Source: Bradyrhizobiaceae bacterium (GTDB taxonomy: Bacteria > Pseudomonadota > Alphaproteobacteria > Rhizobiales > Xanthobacteraceae). Taken from it: a stretch of 64,000 bases of DNA. Below are positions 31,527 to 42,637 of the stretch, piece by piece; position 1 is the first letter of the stretch, and each line of letters opens with the position of its first letter. The translations under genes were made by a program, and so were the position numbers. Below the pieces are notes generated by a model. That model did no database searches. It was not told where the DNA came from and saw only the letters and a program-made list of their open reading frames with translations. Location of the stretch: contig CP078014.1 in NCBI GenBank assembly GCA_020544565.1, forward strand, positions 1,308,574-1,372,573. Direction: 5' to 3'.

Positions 31527-31633
31527 GGGTCTCCCGTTGCTGTGCCATCGCCGGCCTGTTCCTTACGCGATCGGCGCGGAACACGGCGGTCATGAATTGT
31601 TACGCATCGTGACGCCGCCGGCGTCCGCGGCCG

Positions 31634-32092
31634 TCAGTCCGCCAGCATGGCGCCGACATCGGCCTCGGCGACGGTTTCGCCGTTGACCTTGGCGTCGCCG
31701 TGGAACCACCACATGTCACGCCGCCGCGTCACCAGCCGCAAGTGATAGTGGATGATGTCGCCGGGCCCGGTGGGCTTGCGGAACTTGCACTTGTCGATGG
31801 TGAGGAAATACACCGCCGTGGGCCGATCGGTCTCGGTCGAGAGCATGCCGATCACGCCAGCGGTCTGCGCCATGCCCTCGATCATCAGCACGCCGGGATA
31901 GATCGGCCGGTTGGGGAAATGGCCAAGAAACTGCGGCTCGTTGGCCGAGACGTTCTTGATGCCGATACCGCTGAAGTCGCTGCGGATGTCGATCACGCGG
32001 TCGATCAGCAGCATCGGGTAGCGATGCGGCAACGTCTTGAGGATCTGGGCCATATCGACGGCCGCGATGGTGATCGGCGCTTTCTCTTCCAT
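31634..32092 (-). CDS. fabZ: 3-hydroxyacyl-[acyl-carrier-protein] dehydratase FabZ
   Basis: A 152-residue hot-dog fold dehydratase of fatty acid synthesis. It has [13 protein letters not shown] (about 21-33), catalytic H58 in [13 protein letters not shown] and E72 in [12 protein letters not shown]. It removes water from 3-hydroxyacyl-ACP and competes with LpxA/LpxD for the same substrate, which explains its place in the lpx cluster. The start ATG at 32092 overlaps the lpxD stop by one base (TAATG). A second ATG, 14 codons on, is less likely. Confidence 0.96.
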   Translation of the reverse strand: MEEKAPITIAAVDMAQILKTLPHRYPMLLIDRVIDIRSDFSGIGIKNVSANEPQFLGHFPNRPIYPGVLMIEGMAQTAGVIGMLSTETDRPTAVYFLTIDKCKFRKPTGPGDIIHYHLRLVTRRRDMWWFHGDAKVNGETVAEADVGAMLAD

Positions 32093-33177
32093 TATCCCTG
32101 TCCCTCGTCGCGCGAACCTGACGCACTCGACCTCGATCTTGAACCACCTTCGCGCCCCAATCGTTCGACCTCGAACACTTCGCGAAAGAACTGTTTGATC
32201 GGCTTGGCAGGCGAGCCGCCCCAGCGCACGCCGGGCGGCACTTCGCCAATCACGCTGCTGCGCGCCGCGATCTGTGCACCATCGCCGATGGCGGCATGGT
32301 CGCTGACGCCGACACGTGCGCCAAGGACGACGCCGTCGCCAAGAACCGTGCTGCCGGCGATACCGCATTGGCTGACCAGGATGCAGTTGCGGCCGATGAC
32401 GACGTTGTGACCGATCTGGACCAGATTGTCGATCTTGGTGCCCTCGCCGATCACCGTGTCGGCCAGCGCGCCGCGATCGATGGTGCAACCCGCGCCGATC
32501 TCGACGCCGTTCTGGATGATGACCCGCCCCGCCTGCGGCACCTTGAGATGGCCCTTCGCACCCATCAGGTAGCCGAAACCGTCCTGCCCGATCCGGCAGC
32601 CGGGATGGACGACGACGCCGTTGCCGATCAGCGCGCACAGCACCGTCGCCCCCGCGCCGATGCTGCAGTCACGGCCGATCCGCACGCCCGCACCGATCAC
32701 CGCGCCGGAGCCGATCACCGTGCCCGATCCGATCTCGACATCGGGGCCGATTACCGCCAGCGGATCGACCACCACGTCGTCCTCCAAGTGCGCCGACGAG
32801 TGCACCGCTGCGCCGGGGGCGACGCCGCTGTTGTCGAACCAGGATGCCGGCCGCAGCGTGTCCGGATACATCCGGCGGATGGCGGCGACGAAGGCGCGGT
32901 AAGGCTCGGCCACGCGCAGCACCGGCACATGGGCCGGAACGCTGGGTTCGAGACGCTCGTTCACCAGCACCGCGCCGGCGTGGGTGCGTTCGAGCTGCGC
33001 CAGATATTTGCGGTTCTCGCAGAAGGTCAGATGCGCCGGACCCGCGCGGTCAAGGGAGGTGGCGCCGCTGACGACACGCCCGGCATCAGCGGGGTCCGCA
33101 AGCTGCGCCCCGGTGAGCGATGCCAGATCCGCCAGCGTCACCGGCGCAGGGCGCTTGAAGAATGAAGGCTCCGCCAT
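32092..33177 (-). CDS. lpxD: UDP-3-O-(3-hydroxyacyl)glucosamine N-acyltransferase
   Basis: A 361-residue LpxD, third enzyme of lipid A synthesis. An N-terminal uridine-binding domain (about 1-100) is followed by hexapeptide repeats of the left-handed beta-helix (about 110-300; [20 protein letters not shown]). The catalytic His lies in the [11 protein letters not shown] region, and a helical C-terminus follows. I chose the ATG at 33177 ([10 protein letters not shown]); the open frame extends 87 bp further but without homology. It is separated from bamA by a 144-bp spacer containing a strong hairpin. Confidence 0.96.
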   Translation of the reverse strand: MAEPSFFKRPAPVTLADLASLTGAQLADPADAGRVVSGATSLDRAGPAHLTFCENRKYLAQLERTHAGAVLVNERLEPSVPAHVPVLRVAEPYRAFVAAIRRMYPDTLRPASWFDNSGVAPGAAVHSSAHLEDDVVVDPLAVIGPDVEIGSGTVIGSGAVIGAGVRIGRDCSIGAGATVLCALIGNGVVVHPGCRIGQDGFGYLMGAKGHLKVPQAGRVIIQNGVEIGAGCTIDRGALADTVIGEGTKIDNLVQIGHNVVIGRNCILVSQCGIAGSTVLGDGVVLGARVGVSDHAAIGDGAQIAARSSVIGEVPPGVRWGGSPAKPIKQFFREVFEVERLGREGGSRSRSSASGSRDEGQG

Positions 33178-33260
33178 TCCATCCGCCGCGGTCAGGACAA
33201 AGCACTTTCCCGCGTCTCGAACTCCGGCCCGCTGAGAGAAAATGCCTGCAATAAAACGAT

Positions 33261-33296
33261 CCAACGGACACCGGCCGCGAGGCCGGCATCCGTTGG
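33261..33296 (-). terminator. Strong hairpin between bamA and lpxD (terminator or processing site)
   Basis: Nested inverted repeat ccaacgga-ca-ccggcc-gcga-ggccgg-ca-tccgttgg. On the minus strand it is followed by atcgttttattg, a weak T-run, so it may terminate part of the bamA transcript or stabilise its 3' end while letting lpxD be read through. Confidence 0.5.
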
Positions 33297-33321
33297 CGCA
33301 AATGATGAGCTCATTGCGAAC

Positions 33322-35817
33322 TCAGAACGTCGTACCGCCGCCGAACCGGAATTCCTGCACGCGGTCATAGTGGTCCTTGCTCAGCGGCACCGCGTAGTCG
33401 AAGCGCAGCGGACCGAACGGCGACTGCCAGATCAGGCCGACACCAACCGAGGAGCGGATCTTGGCGCTGTTATCGGACATGGTCAGGCATTCGGCCGTCG
33501 CCGCCCAGCACTTCGGCCCCTCGTAACCCCAGAGCGAGCCGGCGTCGGCATAGACCGCACCCTTCATGCCCACTTCCTTCGGCAGGAACCAGAACGGCAT
33601 CTGCAACTCAAGCGAAGCGCCCCAGTACTTGGTGCCGCCCAGCGCGTCGCCATAGCCGGTCATGAAGTAGGAGCTGATATCGCGCGGTCCGATGCCGGCC
33701 GGGGCAAAGCCGCGAACGAGGTTCGGCCCCATCTGGAAATGATCGAGCATGCGCAGATCGCCGCTGGTCTTGGCCAGCCAACCGCCCTGCAGATGCAGCA
33801 CGCTGATGACATCAGACACGACCGGTGAATACAGTTTCACGTCGCCGCTGGTCTTGAGGTAGTTGACGTCGCCGCCGACGCCGGCGAAATCCTGGTTCAG
33901 CATCGCCAGCACGCCGGCGGTCGGGTTCTTGTTGTTGTCGAGGGTGTTGTAGGCCAGCGAGTAGCCCAGCGCCGAGGTCAACACCCGGCCGCTGGCCAGT
34001 TCCTTGCGGACCGCGAGCGAGGCTTCACCGTCGCTGTAGCAGTTGTTGTTCAAGGTAAACGGATTGGACGGATCGTTCGGATTGGCCACGGTGCCGCCAT
34101 GGGCATTGATGTAAGCCGGCGTCGGGAAGAAACTTGGCACCGGATTGTTCTGACAGTTGCGCAGATACTCCGGCAGCGTGATTTCCATCTGCGAAATCGA
34201 GTAGCGCAGCTGCAGGTTCAGGTCCTCGCGAAGCTGGAAGCCGAGCCGCGGGCTGAAGCCAAGCGTCTTCGTGTTGTAGGACACATAGCTCGATGCGAGC
34301 TGCTCGCGCTGATAGAGATCGAGACCCAGCGCCACGCGATAGCCCAGCAGATAAGGCTCCACGAACGACAGCGCATAGCCGCGCGCGCGCTGGCCATAGG
34401 TCACCGACGCCTTGGCGAACAGACCGCGGCCCAGGAGGTTGCGCTCCGAGATGCTGACCTCGCCGAGGAAGCCGTCCGCCGTCGAATAGCCGCCGGACAC
34501 CGAGAAGTCGCCGGTCGATTTTTCCTCGACATCGACGTTCAGCACCACGCGGTCGGTCGACGAGCCCGGCTCCGGCGTGATCTTCACCGACTTGAAGAAG
34601 TCGAGATTCTTCAGGCGGCGCTCGGCGCGATCAACCAGCGCGCGGTTGAAGGCGTCGCCTTCGGAGACGTCGAATTCGCGGCGGATGACGTAATCGCGGG
34701 TACGGGTGTTGCCGCGAACATTGATTCGCTCGATGTAGGTGCGAGGACCTTCATCGACGGCAAACACGATCGACACCGTGTGGGCATCGAAATTGCGGTC
34801 GCCGCGCGGCTTTACGGTCGCGAAGGCGTAACCGCGGCGCGACGCCTCGATCGACATTTCCTCGACCGACTTCTCCACCGCCTCGGCGTTGTAGACCGAG
34901 CCGACGCTGACGCGCGACAGGCTGCGCAGCGAATTGCCGTCGAACGACGGAATGCTGGACTGGAACTCCACCGAACCGACGCGGTACTGCTGGCCCTCGT
35001 CGATCTTGAAAGTCACGAGGAAGCCGCCACGAGCCGGATCGTATTCCGTCAGCGCAGCCAGAATCTGGACGTCGGCATAGCCATTCTTCAGGTAGAAGCG
35101 GCGCAGGACGTCGCGGTCGGCCTCGACACGGTCGGAATCATAGACGTCACCGGACCCCAGGAAGCTCAGCAGGTTGGTTTCACGAGTCCTGATGACGTCC
35201 TTGAGACGATAGGACGAGAACGCCTGATTGCCGATGAACTCGATCGCCTTGACGGTGGTTTTCTTGCCCTCGGTGATCTCGAATACCAGATCGACGCGAT
35301 TGTTCGGCTGCTCGATGATCTTCGGCTCGACGCGGACGTCATAACGGCCGTTGTGGCGATAGATTTCGCTGATGCGCTGGGTGTCGGACTGCACCATCGC
35401 GCGGGACAGGGTGCCGCGCGGCTTGGACTGGACCTCGGCCAGCAGCTGCTCGTCCTTGACCTTCTTGTTGCCCTCGAAGGCGACGCGGCCGATGACCGGG
35501 TTTTCGACCACGACCACCGTCAGGCGGCCGCCGGAGCGATCGATTCGCACGTCCTGGAACAGACCGGTCTCGATCAGGGCCTTAAGGCCGTCGTCGATGC
35601 GGATATTGTCGAGGCGACCGTCCGGGCCCGGCTTGAAGTAGGAGCGGATCGTATCCGCCTCGATGCGCCTGTTACCCTGGACACCGATGGAAGCCGCCGT
35701 CTGGGCGACGGCCTGCGACGGCACGAGCGAAACCGTCGTCACCGTGGCCATCGGCAAAGCTACCATCATCAGGGCGGCGGCCAAGCCACCCCGTAGCACT
35801 CGCATTCCAACCATCAT
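33322..35817 (-). CDS. bamA: Outer membrane protein assembly factor BamA
   Basis: An 831-residue BamA, the central outer-membrane subunit of the BAM complex that inserts beta-barrel proteins. A signal peptide (MRVLRGGLAAALMMVALP..., cleavage near AVAQ-TA) is followed by five POTRA repeats (about 40-440). A 16-strand barrel ends in the terminal phenylalanine motif (RVQEFRFGGGTTF). SERNLLGRGLFAKASV and RGFAPAGIGPRD (the VRGF/Y-type loop 6 motif) are visible. I chose the tandem ATG at 35817; open frame exists to 35907 but does not help the signal peptide. It follows rseP as in most proteobacteria. Confidence 0.97.
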   Translation of the reverse strand: MMVGMRVLRGGLAAALMMVALPMATVTTVSLVPSQAVAQTAASIGVQGNRRIEADTIRSYFKPGPDGRLDNIRIDDGLKALIETGLFQDVRIDRSGGRLTVVVVENPVIGRVAFEGNKKVKDEQLLAEVQSKPRGTLSRAMVQSDTQRISEIYRHNGRYDVRVEPKIIEQPNNRVDLVFEITEGKKTTVKAIEFIGNQAFSSYRLKDVIRTRETNLLSFLGSGDVYDSDRVEADRDVLRRFYLKNGYADVQILAALTEYDPARGGFLVTFKIDEGQQYRVGSVEFQSSIPSFDGNSLRSLSRVSVGSVYNAEAVEKSVEEMSIEASRRGYAFATVKPRGDRNFDAHTVSIVFAVDEGPRTYIERINVRGNTRTRDYVIRREFDVSEGDAFNRALVDRAERRLKNLDFFKSVKITPEPGSSTDRVVLNVDVEEKSTGDFSVSGGYSTADGFLGEVSISERNLLGRGLFAKASVTYGQRARGYALSFVEPYLLGYRVALGLDLYQREQLASSYVSYNTKTLGFSPRLGFQLREDLNLQLRYSISQMEITLPEYLRNCQNNPVPSFFPTPAYINAHGGTVANPNDPSNPFTLNNNCYSDGEASLAVRKELASGRVLTSALGYSLAYNTLDNNKNPTAGVLAMLNQDFAGVGGDVNYLKTSGDVKLYSPVVSDVISVLHLQGGWLAKTSGDLRMLDHFQMGPNLVRGFAPAGIGPRDISSYFMTGYGDALGGTKYWGASLELQMPFWFLPKEVGMKGAVYADAGSLWGYEGPKCWAATAECLTMSDNSAKIRSSVGVGLIWQSPFGPLRFDYAVPLSKDHYDRVQEFRFGGGTTF

Positions 35818-35952
35818 GCGCCAGGCGCCCTTGTCATTCCAAAGCCGGTCCGTCGCCGGACCGGGAGATTCCCCAATGTTGCACCGCTTGTAGCCAATTT
35901 TCACCACAGGGCAAACGCCCTTTCGCGAAGCAATTCCAATTTCCTAACAAGA

Positions 35953-35970
35953 CGTTGCCGTTAGGCAACG
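35953..35970 (-). terminator. Hairpin after rseP, possible terminator
   Basis: The 7-bp stem cgttgcc-tnac-ggcaacg lies 18 bp beyond the rseP stop and is followed on the minus strand by TCTTGTT. The T-run is weak. It may attenuate transcription entering bamA, which would then rely on its own promoter in the 170-bp spacer. Confidence 0.4.
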
Positions 35971-35987
35971 CCTGCAAAAAACCGCAA

Positions 35988-37136
35988 TCAGGACGCAGCC
36001 AGATGCAGGATGTCGTTATAGGTCGCAAACAGCATCAACATCAGCACCAGCGCCAGTCCGACCCGGAAGCCCAGTTCCTGCGAACGCTCCGACAGCGGCT
36101 TGCCGCGAATGGCCTCGATTGCATAGAACAAAAGGTGCCCGCCATCGAGCAGCGGCACCGGAAACAGGTTCAGCAGCCCGATCGAGACCGACAGCACAGC
36201 GGCAAGATGAATCAGCGCGGCCAAGCCGATGGTCGCCACCTGCCCCGAGATCTGAGCGATTCGAATCGGGCCGCCGACCTGATCGGCGCTCTCCCGGCCG
36301 GCGAAGATGCCGCCGATATAGGCGACGGTGCGATCCACCACGAACCAGGTTTCCTTCACTCCCAGCCAAACAGCGGTTGCCGGATTCACTGGTTGGGTGA
36401 CGGTGTCGCCCGGATGGGTGGACCGGGTGATTCCCAAGACGCCGATGCGATGGACGTTGCCGAAGGCGTCCTTCATCTCGCGCAGTTGCGGCGTGCCGGT
36501 CAGGCTGACGACGGCGTCGCCCCGCTTCACGGTGAACACCAGCGGAACTCCCGCCTGGGTGCTCACGAAGCGCTGCATATCGGTGAAGCTGTCGATGGTG
36601 CTGCCATTGATGGCAGTGACGATGTCGCCGGGCTTGAAGCCGGCGGCGGCAGCGGCGCTGTTCTCCTGCACGCTGTCGACCCGAGCGGTCTGGCTCGGCT
36701 TGCCGAAGAAGGTGAACAGCGCGGCGAAAATCACGATCGCCAGAATGAAATTCGCGATCGGGCCGGCGGCCACAATCGCCGCGCGGGGACCGACCTTCTG
36801 GCCGTGGAAGGAGACCTTGCGCTCCGCCTCGGTCATGGTCTTGAGCGCATCCGCGGACGGCGTGCTGGCTTCCGATTCGTCGCCGAAGAACTTGACGTAG
36901 CCGCCGAGCGGGATCGCCGACACTTTCCATCGCGTGCCGTGGCGGTCGTTGAAGCCGAACAGCTCCGGTCCGAAGCCGAGCGAGAACGTCAGCACCTTCA
37001 CGCCGGCCCAGCGCGCCACCAGGAAGTGCCCGAGCTCGTGGAAGAAGACGACGATGGTGAGAACGAACAGGAAGGGAATGACATAGCCCAGCAGGCCATG
37101 GCTCAACGCATTGAAACTATGAAGAAAACCGTCCAC
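35988..37136 (-). CDS. rseP: Site-2 protease RseP (intramembrane zinc metalloprotease)
   Basis: A 382-residue RseP. It has HExxH zinc motif H33-E34-x-x-H37 in the first membrane helix (VVFFHELGHFLVARW). A periplasmic PDZ region (about 115-215) contains AGFKPGDIVTAINGSTI. The third zinc ligand motif, LNLFPVPLLDGGHLL, is near residue 320. It cleaves anti-sigma factors and signal-peptide remnants within the membrane. The start is GTG at 37136, preceded by GGGAGAGGG; it gives the normal short periplasmic N-terminus. It lies 47 bp after dxr. Confidence 0.95.
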   Translation of the reverse strand: MDGFLHSFNALSHGLLGYVIPFLFVLTIVVFFHELGHFLVARWAGVKVLTFSLGFGPELFGFNDRHGTRWKVSAIPLGGYVKFFGDESEASTPSADALKTMTEAERKVSFHGQKVGPRAAIVAAGPIANFILAIVIFAALFTFFGKPSQTARVDSVQENSAAAAAGFKPGDIVTAINGSTIDSFTDMQRFVSTQAGVPLVFTVKRGDAVVSLTGTPQLREMKDAFGNVHRIGVLGITRSTHPGDTVTQPVNPATAVWLGVKETWFVVDRTVAYIGGIFAGRESADQVGGPIRIAQISGQVATIGLAALIHLAAVLSVSIGLLNLFPVPLLDGGHLLFYAIEAIRGKPLSERSQELGFRVGLALVLMLMLFATYNDILHLAAS

Positions 37137-37183
37137 TCTCGAAACCCTCTCCCACGGGCTGCAAGAGCCCGCTCCCCTATCCT

Positions 37184-38407
37184 CTAGGATGCCTTTAAGG
37201 CAATTTGAGGCAAGAGGGTGGCCGCTGTATTTCGGGCATTATGGTCAATGGCCAGCACGTCCTCGACGCTGGCCGGCGCCCGCGCCGCGCCGTCGCGGAC
37301 CATGGCGTTCATGGTCGCCTCGACGATGCCGGCGATGGCGCCGAAGCGGATCTTCTCGCCGATGAAGGCCGCCACCGCCACCTCGTTCGCGGCGTTGTAG
37401 ATCGTGGTCGCGCCGTTGCCCGCGCGCAGGGCGTCGTAGGCGAGCCGCAGGCCGGGAAAGCGGGCGAAATCCGGCAGCTCGAAGGTCAGTTGACCGATCT
37501 TGGCGAGGTCCAGCGGCGCGGCGCGCCCGGGGATGCGCTCCGGCCAGCCGAGGCAATGGGCGATCGGCGTGCGCATGTCGGGCGTCCCGAGTTGCGCCAT
37601 CACCGAATAATCGGCGAACTCCACCATGCCGTGGACGATCGACTGCGGATGCACCAGCACGTCGATCTCATCCGGCGACAGCGCGAACAGATACGACGCC
37701 TCGATCACCTCGAGCCCCTTGTTCATCATCGACGCCGAATCGATGGTGATCTTCTGTCCCATGCTCCAGTTCGGATGTTTCAGCGCCTGGGCCAGCGTCG
37801 CCTGCTCGATGTCGGCAGCGGCCCAGGTGCGGAACGGGCCGCCCGAGGCGGTGATGATGACGCGGGTCAATTCGCTGCGGTTGCCGGAGGCCAGCGCCTG
37901 AAACAGCGCGTTGTGTTCGGAATCCGCCGGCAGGATGCAGGCTTTCGCTGCCGCCGCGCGCTGCATGAACAGATCGCCGGCGGACACCAGACATTCCTTG
38001 TTGGCGAGCGCAATGGTCGCCCCGCGCTCCACCGCGGCCAGCGCGGGCTTGAGGCCGGCCGCCCCACTCACCGCCGCCATCACCCAGTCGGCCGAGCGCG
38101 CTGCGGCTTCCACCACCGCGCTCTCGCCCGCCCCGCTCTCGGTGTCGGTGCCGGCAAGCGCATCGCGCAGGTCGTCGAGCTTCGACGCGTCCGCCACCGC
38201 GACGAAGCAGGCGCGGAATTCCCGCGCGAGCTTGGCCAGCGCGGCGACGTTGGAATGCGCCGTCAGCGCCTCGACGCGGTAGCGCTCCGGCGACGCGCGC
38301 AGCAGGTCCATGGTGCTGTCGCCGATCGAGCCGGTGGCGCCGAGCACCGTGACGCTGCGCACGGACGATGCCGCAGCCTTGTCGTTACGCAATGGAACTG
38401 CGCTCAT
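37184..38407 (-). CDS. dxr: 1-deoxy-D-xylulose-5-phosphate reductoisomerase
   Basis: A 407-residue enzyme converting DXP to 2-C-methylerythritol 4-phosphate with NADPH in the MEP isoprenoid pathway. The NADPH loop [18 protein letters not shown] is near residue 20. The metal and substrate region contains [25 protein letters not shown] and [26 protein letters not shown]. The start is the ATG at 38407, four bases beyond the cdsA stop. Its place between cdsA and rseP is typical. Confidence 0.97.
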   Translation of the reverse strand: MSAVPLRNDKAAASSVRSVTVLGATGSIGDSTMDLLRASPERYRVEALTAHSNVAALAKLAREFRACFVAVADASKLDDLRDALAGTDTESGAGESAVVEAAARSADWVMAAVSGAAGLKPALAAVERGATIALANKECLVSAGDLFMQRAAAAKACILPADSEHNALFQALASGNRSELTRVIITASGGPFRTWAAADIEQATLAQALKHPNWSMGQKITIDSASMMNKGLEVIEASYLFALSPDEIDVLVHPQSIVHGMVEFADYSVMAQLGTPDMRTPIAHCLGWPERIPGRAAPLDLAKIGQLTFELPDFARFPGLRLAYDALRAGNGATTIYNAANEVAVAAFIGEKIRFGAIAGIVEATMNAMVRDGAARAPASVEDVLAIDHNARNTAATLLPQIALKAS

Positions 38408-38411
38408 TCTG

Positions 38412-39269
38412 TCACCAAACCAGAAAGCCGCGGCCGACGCCATCGAGGCCGCCGCGCATGAAACCGATAATGGCGGCGAACACGATCGCCGCGACGAAGC
38501 CGTCGAGCCGGTCGAGCAGACCGCCGTGGCCGGGAATGATCTGGCTCGAATCCTTGACGCCGAAGCGCCGCTTCACGGCGGATTCGAACAGGTCGCCCAG
38601 TTGCGACACCGCCGACAGCACAGCGCCAAGCAGCAGCAACGGCAGCAGGCGACCGAATCCGGATACCGCGAAGCCCGCCGCCGCGACCAGACTGAACATC
38701 AGCCCGCCGAGCGCGCCGGACCAGGTCTTGTTCGGGCTGACGCGCGGCCACAGCTTGGGGCCGCCGAGACTGCGCCCGACGAAATAGCCGCCGATATCCG
38801 CGCCCCACACCACCAGCAGCACGAACATCAGCGCGACGAACCCGGCGTCCGCGTCCCTGCGCACCACAACGGCGGCGAACAGCGCCGCCGCCGCATAGGC
38901 AAATCCGGCCGCGACCCACGCCCTCTGCCCGCGCGCGGACACCCCCGCCGCGACGACAAGGCCCACGGCCGCGACGCCGAGCGCGGCCGCGGCGAGAGCC
39001 GGCATCAGCAGCACGCCCGCAATCACGAGCGCCGCGATTCCGGCCGCCGCAGCGATGCGATTGCCCGAGGCACCGACCACCATCAGCCATTCGAAATAAA
39101 GCAGCGCCGCCGCCGCCGTAACGAGGCACAGCCACGGCCAGCCACCAATCCAGGCGATGCCGATGGTCAGGGGCGCGAGCACCCCCGCGACCACGACGCG
39201 CACGACCAGATTGCTCGCCCCTTTGGCGGTCCCGGGCGTGGGGGATGTCTCCGGCGCCACGCCGCTCAC
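38412..39269 (-). CDS. cdsA: Phosphatidate cytidylyltransferase
   Basis: A 285-residue multi-spanning membrane enzyme that makes CDP-diacylglycerol from phosphatidate and CTP. About eight hydrophobic segments are visible. The C-terminal family signature is present ([20 protein letters not shown], then [17 protein letters not shown]), including the acidic metal-binding residues. The start is taken as GTG 39269 because it overlaps the uppS stop (GTGA); the upstream open frame is inside uppS. An N-terminal stretch of about 20 hydrophilic residues precedes the first helix. Confidence 0.95.
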   Translation of the reverse strand: MSGVAPETSPTPGTAKGASNLVVRVVVAGVLAPLTIGIAWIGGWPWLCLVTAAAALLYFEWLMVVGASGNRIAAAAGIAALVIAGVLLMPALAAAALGVAAVGLVVAAGVSARGQRAWVAAGFAYAAAALFAAVVVRRDADAGFVALMFVLLVVWGADIGGYFVGRSLGGPKLWPRVSPNKTWSGALGGLMFSLVAAAGFAVSGFGRLLPLLLLGAVLSAVSQLGDLFESAVKRRFGVKDSSQIIPGHGGLLDRLDGFVAAIVFAAIIGFMRGGLDGVGRGFLVW

Positions 39270-40063
39270 GACCCGGTTTTCGCGACGGTCTTGGCAACGG
39301 TCCGGGCGGCGACCGTCTTGGCCCCGAGGCCGCCGAAGCGGCGTTCGCGGGTGGCGTATTCGGCGATGGCGCTTTCCAGCGCGGCCTTGTCGAAATCCGG
39401 CCAGTGCAGCGGCACGAACACCAGTTCGCTGTAGGCCGCCTGCCACATCAGGAAGTTGGACAGCCGCTGCTCGCCGCTGGTGCGGATGATGAGGTCCGGA
39501 TCGGGAATGTCGGCGGTATCGAGATAACAGCCGATGGTCTCGGGCGTGATGCTGGCCGGGTCGCGCCGGCCCGAAGCGACCTCGCGGGCAAGGCGCTGCG
39601 CGGCGTTGGCGATCTCCTGCCGCGAGCCGTAGTTGAACGCGACCACCAGCGTCAGCCGCGTGTTGTTGCGGGTCAGCTCTTCGGCTTCGGTGAGCAGCGC
39701 GCAGATATCCGGCTCAAGGCCGTGGCGCTCGCCGATCACGCGCACCCGCACGCCGTCGGCATGCAGCGAGGCCAGATCGTTGCGGATAAAGCGGCGCAGC
39801 AGGCCGAACAGGTCACCGATCTCGCTCGCCGGCCGCGACCAGTTCTCCGAGCTGAACGAAAAGATCGTGAGATAGGAAATGCCGAGTTCGTGCGACGCCC
39901 GCACCACCTTGCGCAGCGCCTCGACGCCCCGGCGATGGCCTTCCGCGCGCGGCAGGCCCCGCGCCGCCGCCCAGCGCCCGTTGCCGTCCATGATGATCGC
40001 GACATGGCGCGGCGCGCCGGACACGTCCGATCCCTCTGGCTCTGGCATGACGCCGTTCGACAT
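39266..40063 (-). CDS. uppS: Undecaprenyl (polyprenyl) diphosphate synthase
   Basis: A 265-residue cis-prenyltransferase that makes the C55 carrier lipid for cell-wall synthesis. It has [17 protein letters not shown], with catalytic D26, followed by [25 protein letters not shown] and the C-terminal [26 protein letters not shown]. An unusual C-terminal tail repeats VAxTVAKT-like units ([15 protein letters not shown]) and is probably disordered. The start is the ATG at 40063, nine bases after the frr stop. Its stop overlaps the cdsA start. Confidence 0.97.
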   Translation of the reverse strand: MSNGVMPEPEGSDVSGAPRHVAIIMDGNGRWAAARGLPRAEGHRRGVEALRKVVRASHELGISYLTIFSFSSENWSRPASEIGDLFGLLRRFIRNDLASLHADGVRVRVIGERHGLEPDICALLTEAEELTRNNTRLTLVVAFNYGSRQEIANAAQRLAREVASGRRDPASITPETIGCYLDTADIPDPDLIIRTSGEQRLSNFLMWQAAYSELVFVPLHWPDFDKAALESAIAEYATRERRFGGLGAKTVAARTVAKTVAKTGS

Positions 40064-40072
40064 CTCGGTCTC

Positions 40073-40636
40073 TCAGACGGTGAGGATTTCTTTTTCCTTG
40101 GTCGCCAGCAGCTTGTCGACGTCGGCGATGGAGGCGTCGGTCGCCTTCTGCACGTCGTTGGCCAGCCGCTTCTCGTCGTCCTCGGAAATCTGGTGATCCT
40201 TCTCCAGTTTCTTCAGCACGTCGAGCCCGTCGCGGCGGACATGGCGCACGGCGACGCGCGCGGCTTCGGCGTATTTGTGCGCAACCTTGACGAGGTCCTT
40301 GCGGCGCTCCTCGTTGAGTTCGGGAATGCGCAGGCGGATGACCTGGCCCTCGGTGGCGGGGCTGAGGCCGAGATTGGAATTGACGATGGCGGTCTCCACC
40401 GCCTTCACCATCGACTTGTCCCAGACCTGCACCGACAACAGACGCGGCTCCGGCACGCTGACGGTCGCCACCTGATTGAGCGGCATGTGGCTGCCATAGG
40501 CTTCGACCTGCACCGGCTCGACCATGGAGATCGACGCGCGGCCGGTGCGCAACCCGCCCAGTTCGTGCTTGAGCGCATTGAGCGCGCCTTCCATGCGGCG
40601 CTTGAGGTCGTTGAGATCGAAATTCCCGGCAGCCAT
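40073..40636 (-). CDS. frr: Ribosome recycling factor
   Basis: A 187-residue RRF that, with EF-G, splits the post-termination ribosome. The three-helix bundle and small beta domain are recognisable from [24 protein letters not shown] and [41 protein letters not shown]. The length is normal. The start is the ATG at 40636, 111 bp after pyrH. Confidence 0.97.
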   Translation of the reverse strand: MAAGNFDLNDLKRRMEGALNALKHELGGLRTGRASISMVEPVQVEAYGSHMPLNQVATVSVPEPRLLSVQVWDKSMVKAVETAIVNSNLGLSPATEGQVIRLRIPELNEERRKDLVKVAHKYAEAARVAVRHVRRDGLDVLKKLEKDHQISEDDEKRLANDVQKATDASIADVDKLLATKEKEILTV

Positions 40637-40747
40637 CTGATGCTACTCCCCTTGAAGTCCGGCGCGGCGCTGAGGGCCGCCCGCGTCGTATATCCTGTCG
40701 TCCCGGCGCGAACCGGACCGGTCCGCGCCGCCATGGCCGCTGTGCCG

Positions 40748-41464
40748 TCAGCCGGCGACCAGCGTGCCCCTGCCCTTGCCGCTCAGGATGGCGCCGATCG
40801 AGCCGGGCTCCGCGACCGAGAACACGATGATAGGCAACGCCGTTTCGCGGGCAAGCGCGAACGCGGTCGCATCCATCACCTTATAGCCGCCTTCGACCGC
40901 CTGCGAATGGGTCAGGCGCTCGAATCGGGTCGCGGCCGGCTCTTTCTTCGGGTCGGCGCTGTAGACGCCGTCCACGTTGGTGGCTTTCAGCACGGCCTGG
41001 GCGCCGATCTCGGCGGCGCGCAGCACGGCGGTGGTATCGGTGGTGAAATAGGGATTGCCGGTTCCGCCCGCGAGCAGGACGATGCGCCCCTCGGCGAGGT
41101 AGCGATGGGCGGCGGCGCGAGTGAACAATTCGCTGACCTGCGGCATCACGAACGCCGACAGCGTGCGCGCCGACTGCCCCCGGCGCTCCAGCGCGGCCTC
41201 CAGCGCCAGGCAGTTCATCACGGTGGCGAGCATGCCCATGGTGTCGCCGGTGGTGCGCGACACCCCGCGCGAGGATACCTCCACGCCGCGGAAGATGTTG
41301 CCGCCGCCGACCACAACGGCGATCTCGACGCCGAGTTCGCGCGCCTTGACGAGATCGCCAGCGATGCGATCGAGGGTGGGCTGATGAATGCCGAAAGCCT
41401 GGTCTCCGGCGAGGGATTCGCCGGACACCTTGATGACGACGCGCCTGTAAGCCGGCTCACTCAT
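40748..41464 (-). CDS. pyrH: UMP kinase
   Basis: A 238-residue hexameric UMP kinase of the amino acid kinase fold. Elements are [66 protein letters not shown] and [21 protein letters not shown]. It phosphorylates UMP to UDP. I chose ATG 41464 (MSEPAYRR). The upstream open frame adds a stretch rich in Arg and Asp that is not conserved. It lies in the usual tsf-pyrH-frr order. Confidence 0.97.
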   Translation of the reverse strand: MSEPAYRRVVIKVSGESLAGDQAFGIHQPTLDRIAGDLVKARELGVEIAVVVGGGNIFRGVEVSSRGVSRTTGDTMGMLATVMNCLALEAALERRGQSARTLSAFVMPQVSELFTRAAAHRYLAEGRIVLLAGGTGNPYFTTDTTAVLRAAEIGAQAVLKATNVDGVYSADPKKEPAATRFERLTHSQAVEGGYKVMDATAFALARETALPIIVFSVAEPGSIGAILSGKGRGTLVAG

Positions 41465-41562
41465 GCAATCGCCCCGTCTGTCGCCTTGAGCTCTGTCGCC
41501 TCGAGCGCATTCCAAAGCAGATTCCGGCAGCCGACGCCGCAGCGTCAGCCCTGACCGACTTG

Positions 41563-42486
41563 TCAGCCCTGACCGGCGGCTGCGGCGACTTCGGCGGCGA
41601 AATCGGAATCCTGCTTCTCGATTCCCTCGCCCAGAGCATAGCGCACAAATCCGGCAACCTTGATAGGCGCGCCGATCCGGCCTTCGGCATCCTTCACCGC
41701 CTGCGCGACGCTCTTGCCGCTGTCGTGGATGAAGGGCTGCTCCAGCAGGGTGACTTCCTTGTAGTAGGTCTTGAGGCCCGATTCGACGATCTTCTCGATC
41801 ATCGCGTCCGGCTTGCCCTGCTGGCGGTACTTGTCGGCCATGACGTCCTTCTCGCGGCGCACGACCTCGGGATCGAGGCTCGCAGCGTCGAGCGCCTGCG
41901 GATTGGAAGCGGCGACATGCATGGCGATCTGGCGTCCGAGGATCGCGAGTTCGTCCTTCTTGCCGGTCGATTCGAGCGCCACCAGCACGCCCATCTTGCC
42001 GAGGCCGTCGATCACGGCGTTATGCACGTAGCTCGACACCACGCCCTCGCCGACCGAGAGCCCGGCAGCGCGGCGCAGCGTCATGTTCTCGCCGATGGTG
42101 GCGATGGCGTCGGCGATGGCCTGCTCCACCGTGGCCCCGCCCACCGGCGCAGCCTTGATCGCCTCGACGTCGGTGCCGGTCTTGATCGCGACCTGGGCAA
42201 TCATCTTGACCAGACCCTGGAACTGCTCGTTGCGGGCGACGAAGTCGGTTTCCGAATTGACCTCGACCACCACCCCCTTGGTGCCCTCGGTCAGCGCCGC
42301 GATCAGGCCCTCGGCGGCGACGCGGCCGGACTTCTTGGCGGCCTTGGACAGGCCCTTCTTGCGCAGCCAGTCCACCGCGGCATCCATGTCGCCGTCGGTT
42401 TCGTTGAGCGCCTGCTTGCAGTCCATCATGCCCGCGCCGGTTTTCTCGCGCAGGTCCTTGACCAATGCTGCCGTGATCGTTGCCAT
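41563..42486 (-). CDS. tsf: Translation elongation factor Ts
   Basis: A 307-residue EF-Ts, guanine nucleotide exchange factor of EF-Tu. The N-terminal UBA-like domain (about 1-55) contains [22 protein letters not shown], followed by the core with [21 protein letters not shown]. The C-terminal module has [19 protein letters not shown]. The length is normal. The start is the ATG at 42486. It is 151 bp downstream of rpsB with a GC-rich hairpin between them. Confidence 0.97.
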   Translation of the reverse strand: MATITAALVKDLREKTGAGMMDCKQALNETDGDMDAAVDWLRKKGLSKAAKKSGRVAAEGLIAALTEGTKGVVVEVNSETDFVARNEQFQGLVKMIAQVAIKTGTDVEAIKAAPVGGATVEQAIADAIATIGENMTLRRAAGLSVGEGVVSSYVHNAVIDGLGKMGVLVALESTGKKDELAILGRQIAMHVAASNPQALDAASLDPEVVRREKDVMADKYRQQGKPDAMIEKIVESGLKTYYKEVTLLEQPFIHDSGKSVAQAVKDAEGRIGAPIKVAGFVRYALGEGIEKQDSDFAAEVAAAAGQG

Positions 42487-42593
42487 GTTCGAAAATCCTT
42501 GTGCCTGTGCGGCCCGCGCGGCGCAGCGAGTGCTGCTGGTTCAGGGCATCAGCCGGATTCGACGCGCAGGATGTGGTCTTGAACGAAAAGCAT

Positions 42594-42616
42594 CGCGGCC
42601 GGTTGCCCCGGCCGCG
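42594..42616 (-). terminator. Hairpin between rpsB and tsf (partial terminator)
   Basis: The 9-bp stem cgcggccgg-ggcaa-ccggccgcg (minus-strand reading) sits 22 bp beyond the rpsB stop and is followed by ATGCTTTT. It probably attenuates transcription so that S2 and EF-Ts are produced in different amounts, as known for rpsB-tsf in other bacteria. Confidence 0.55.
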
Positions 42617-42637
42617 ACAGAACTGAGACGAAGCGGC

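Noticed and set aside
39245..41554. A 769-codon open frame on the plus strand
   Set aside because: It covers uppS, frr and pyrH in antisense; all three are certain genes.
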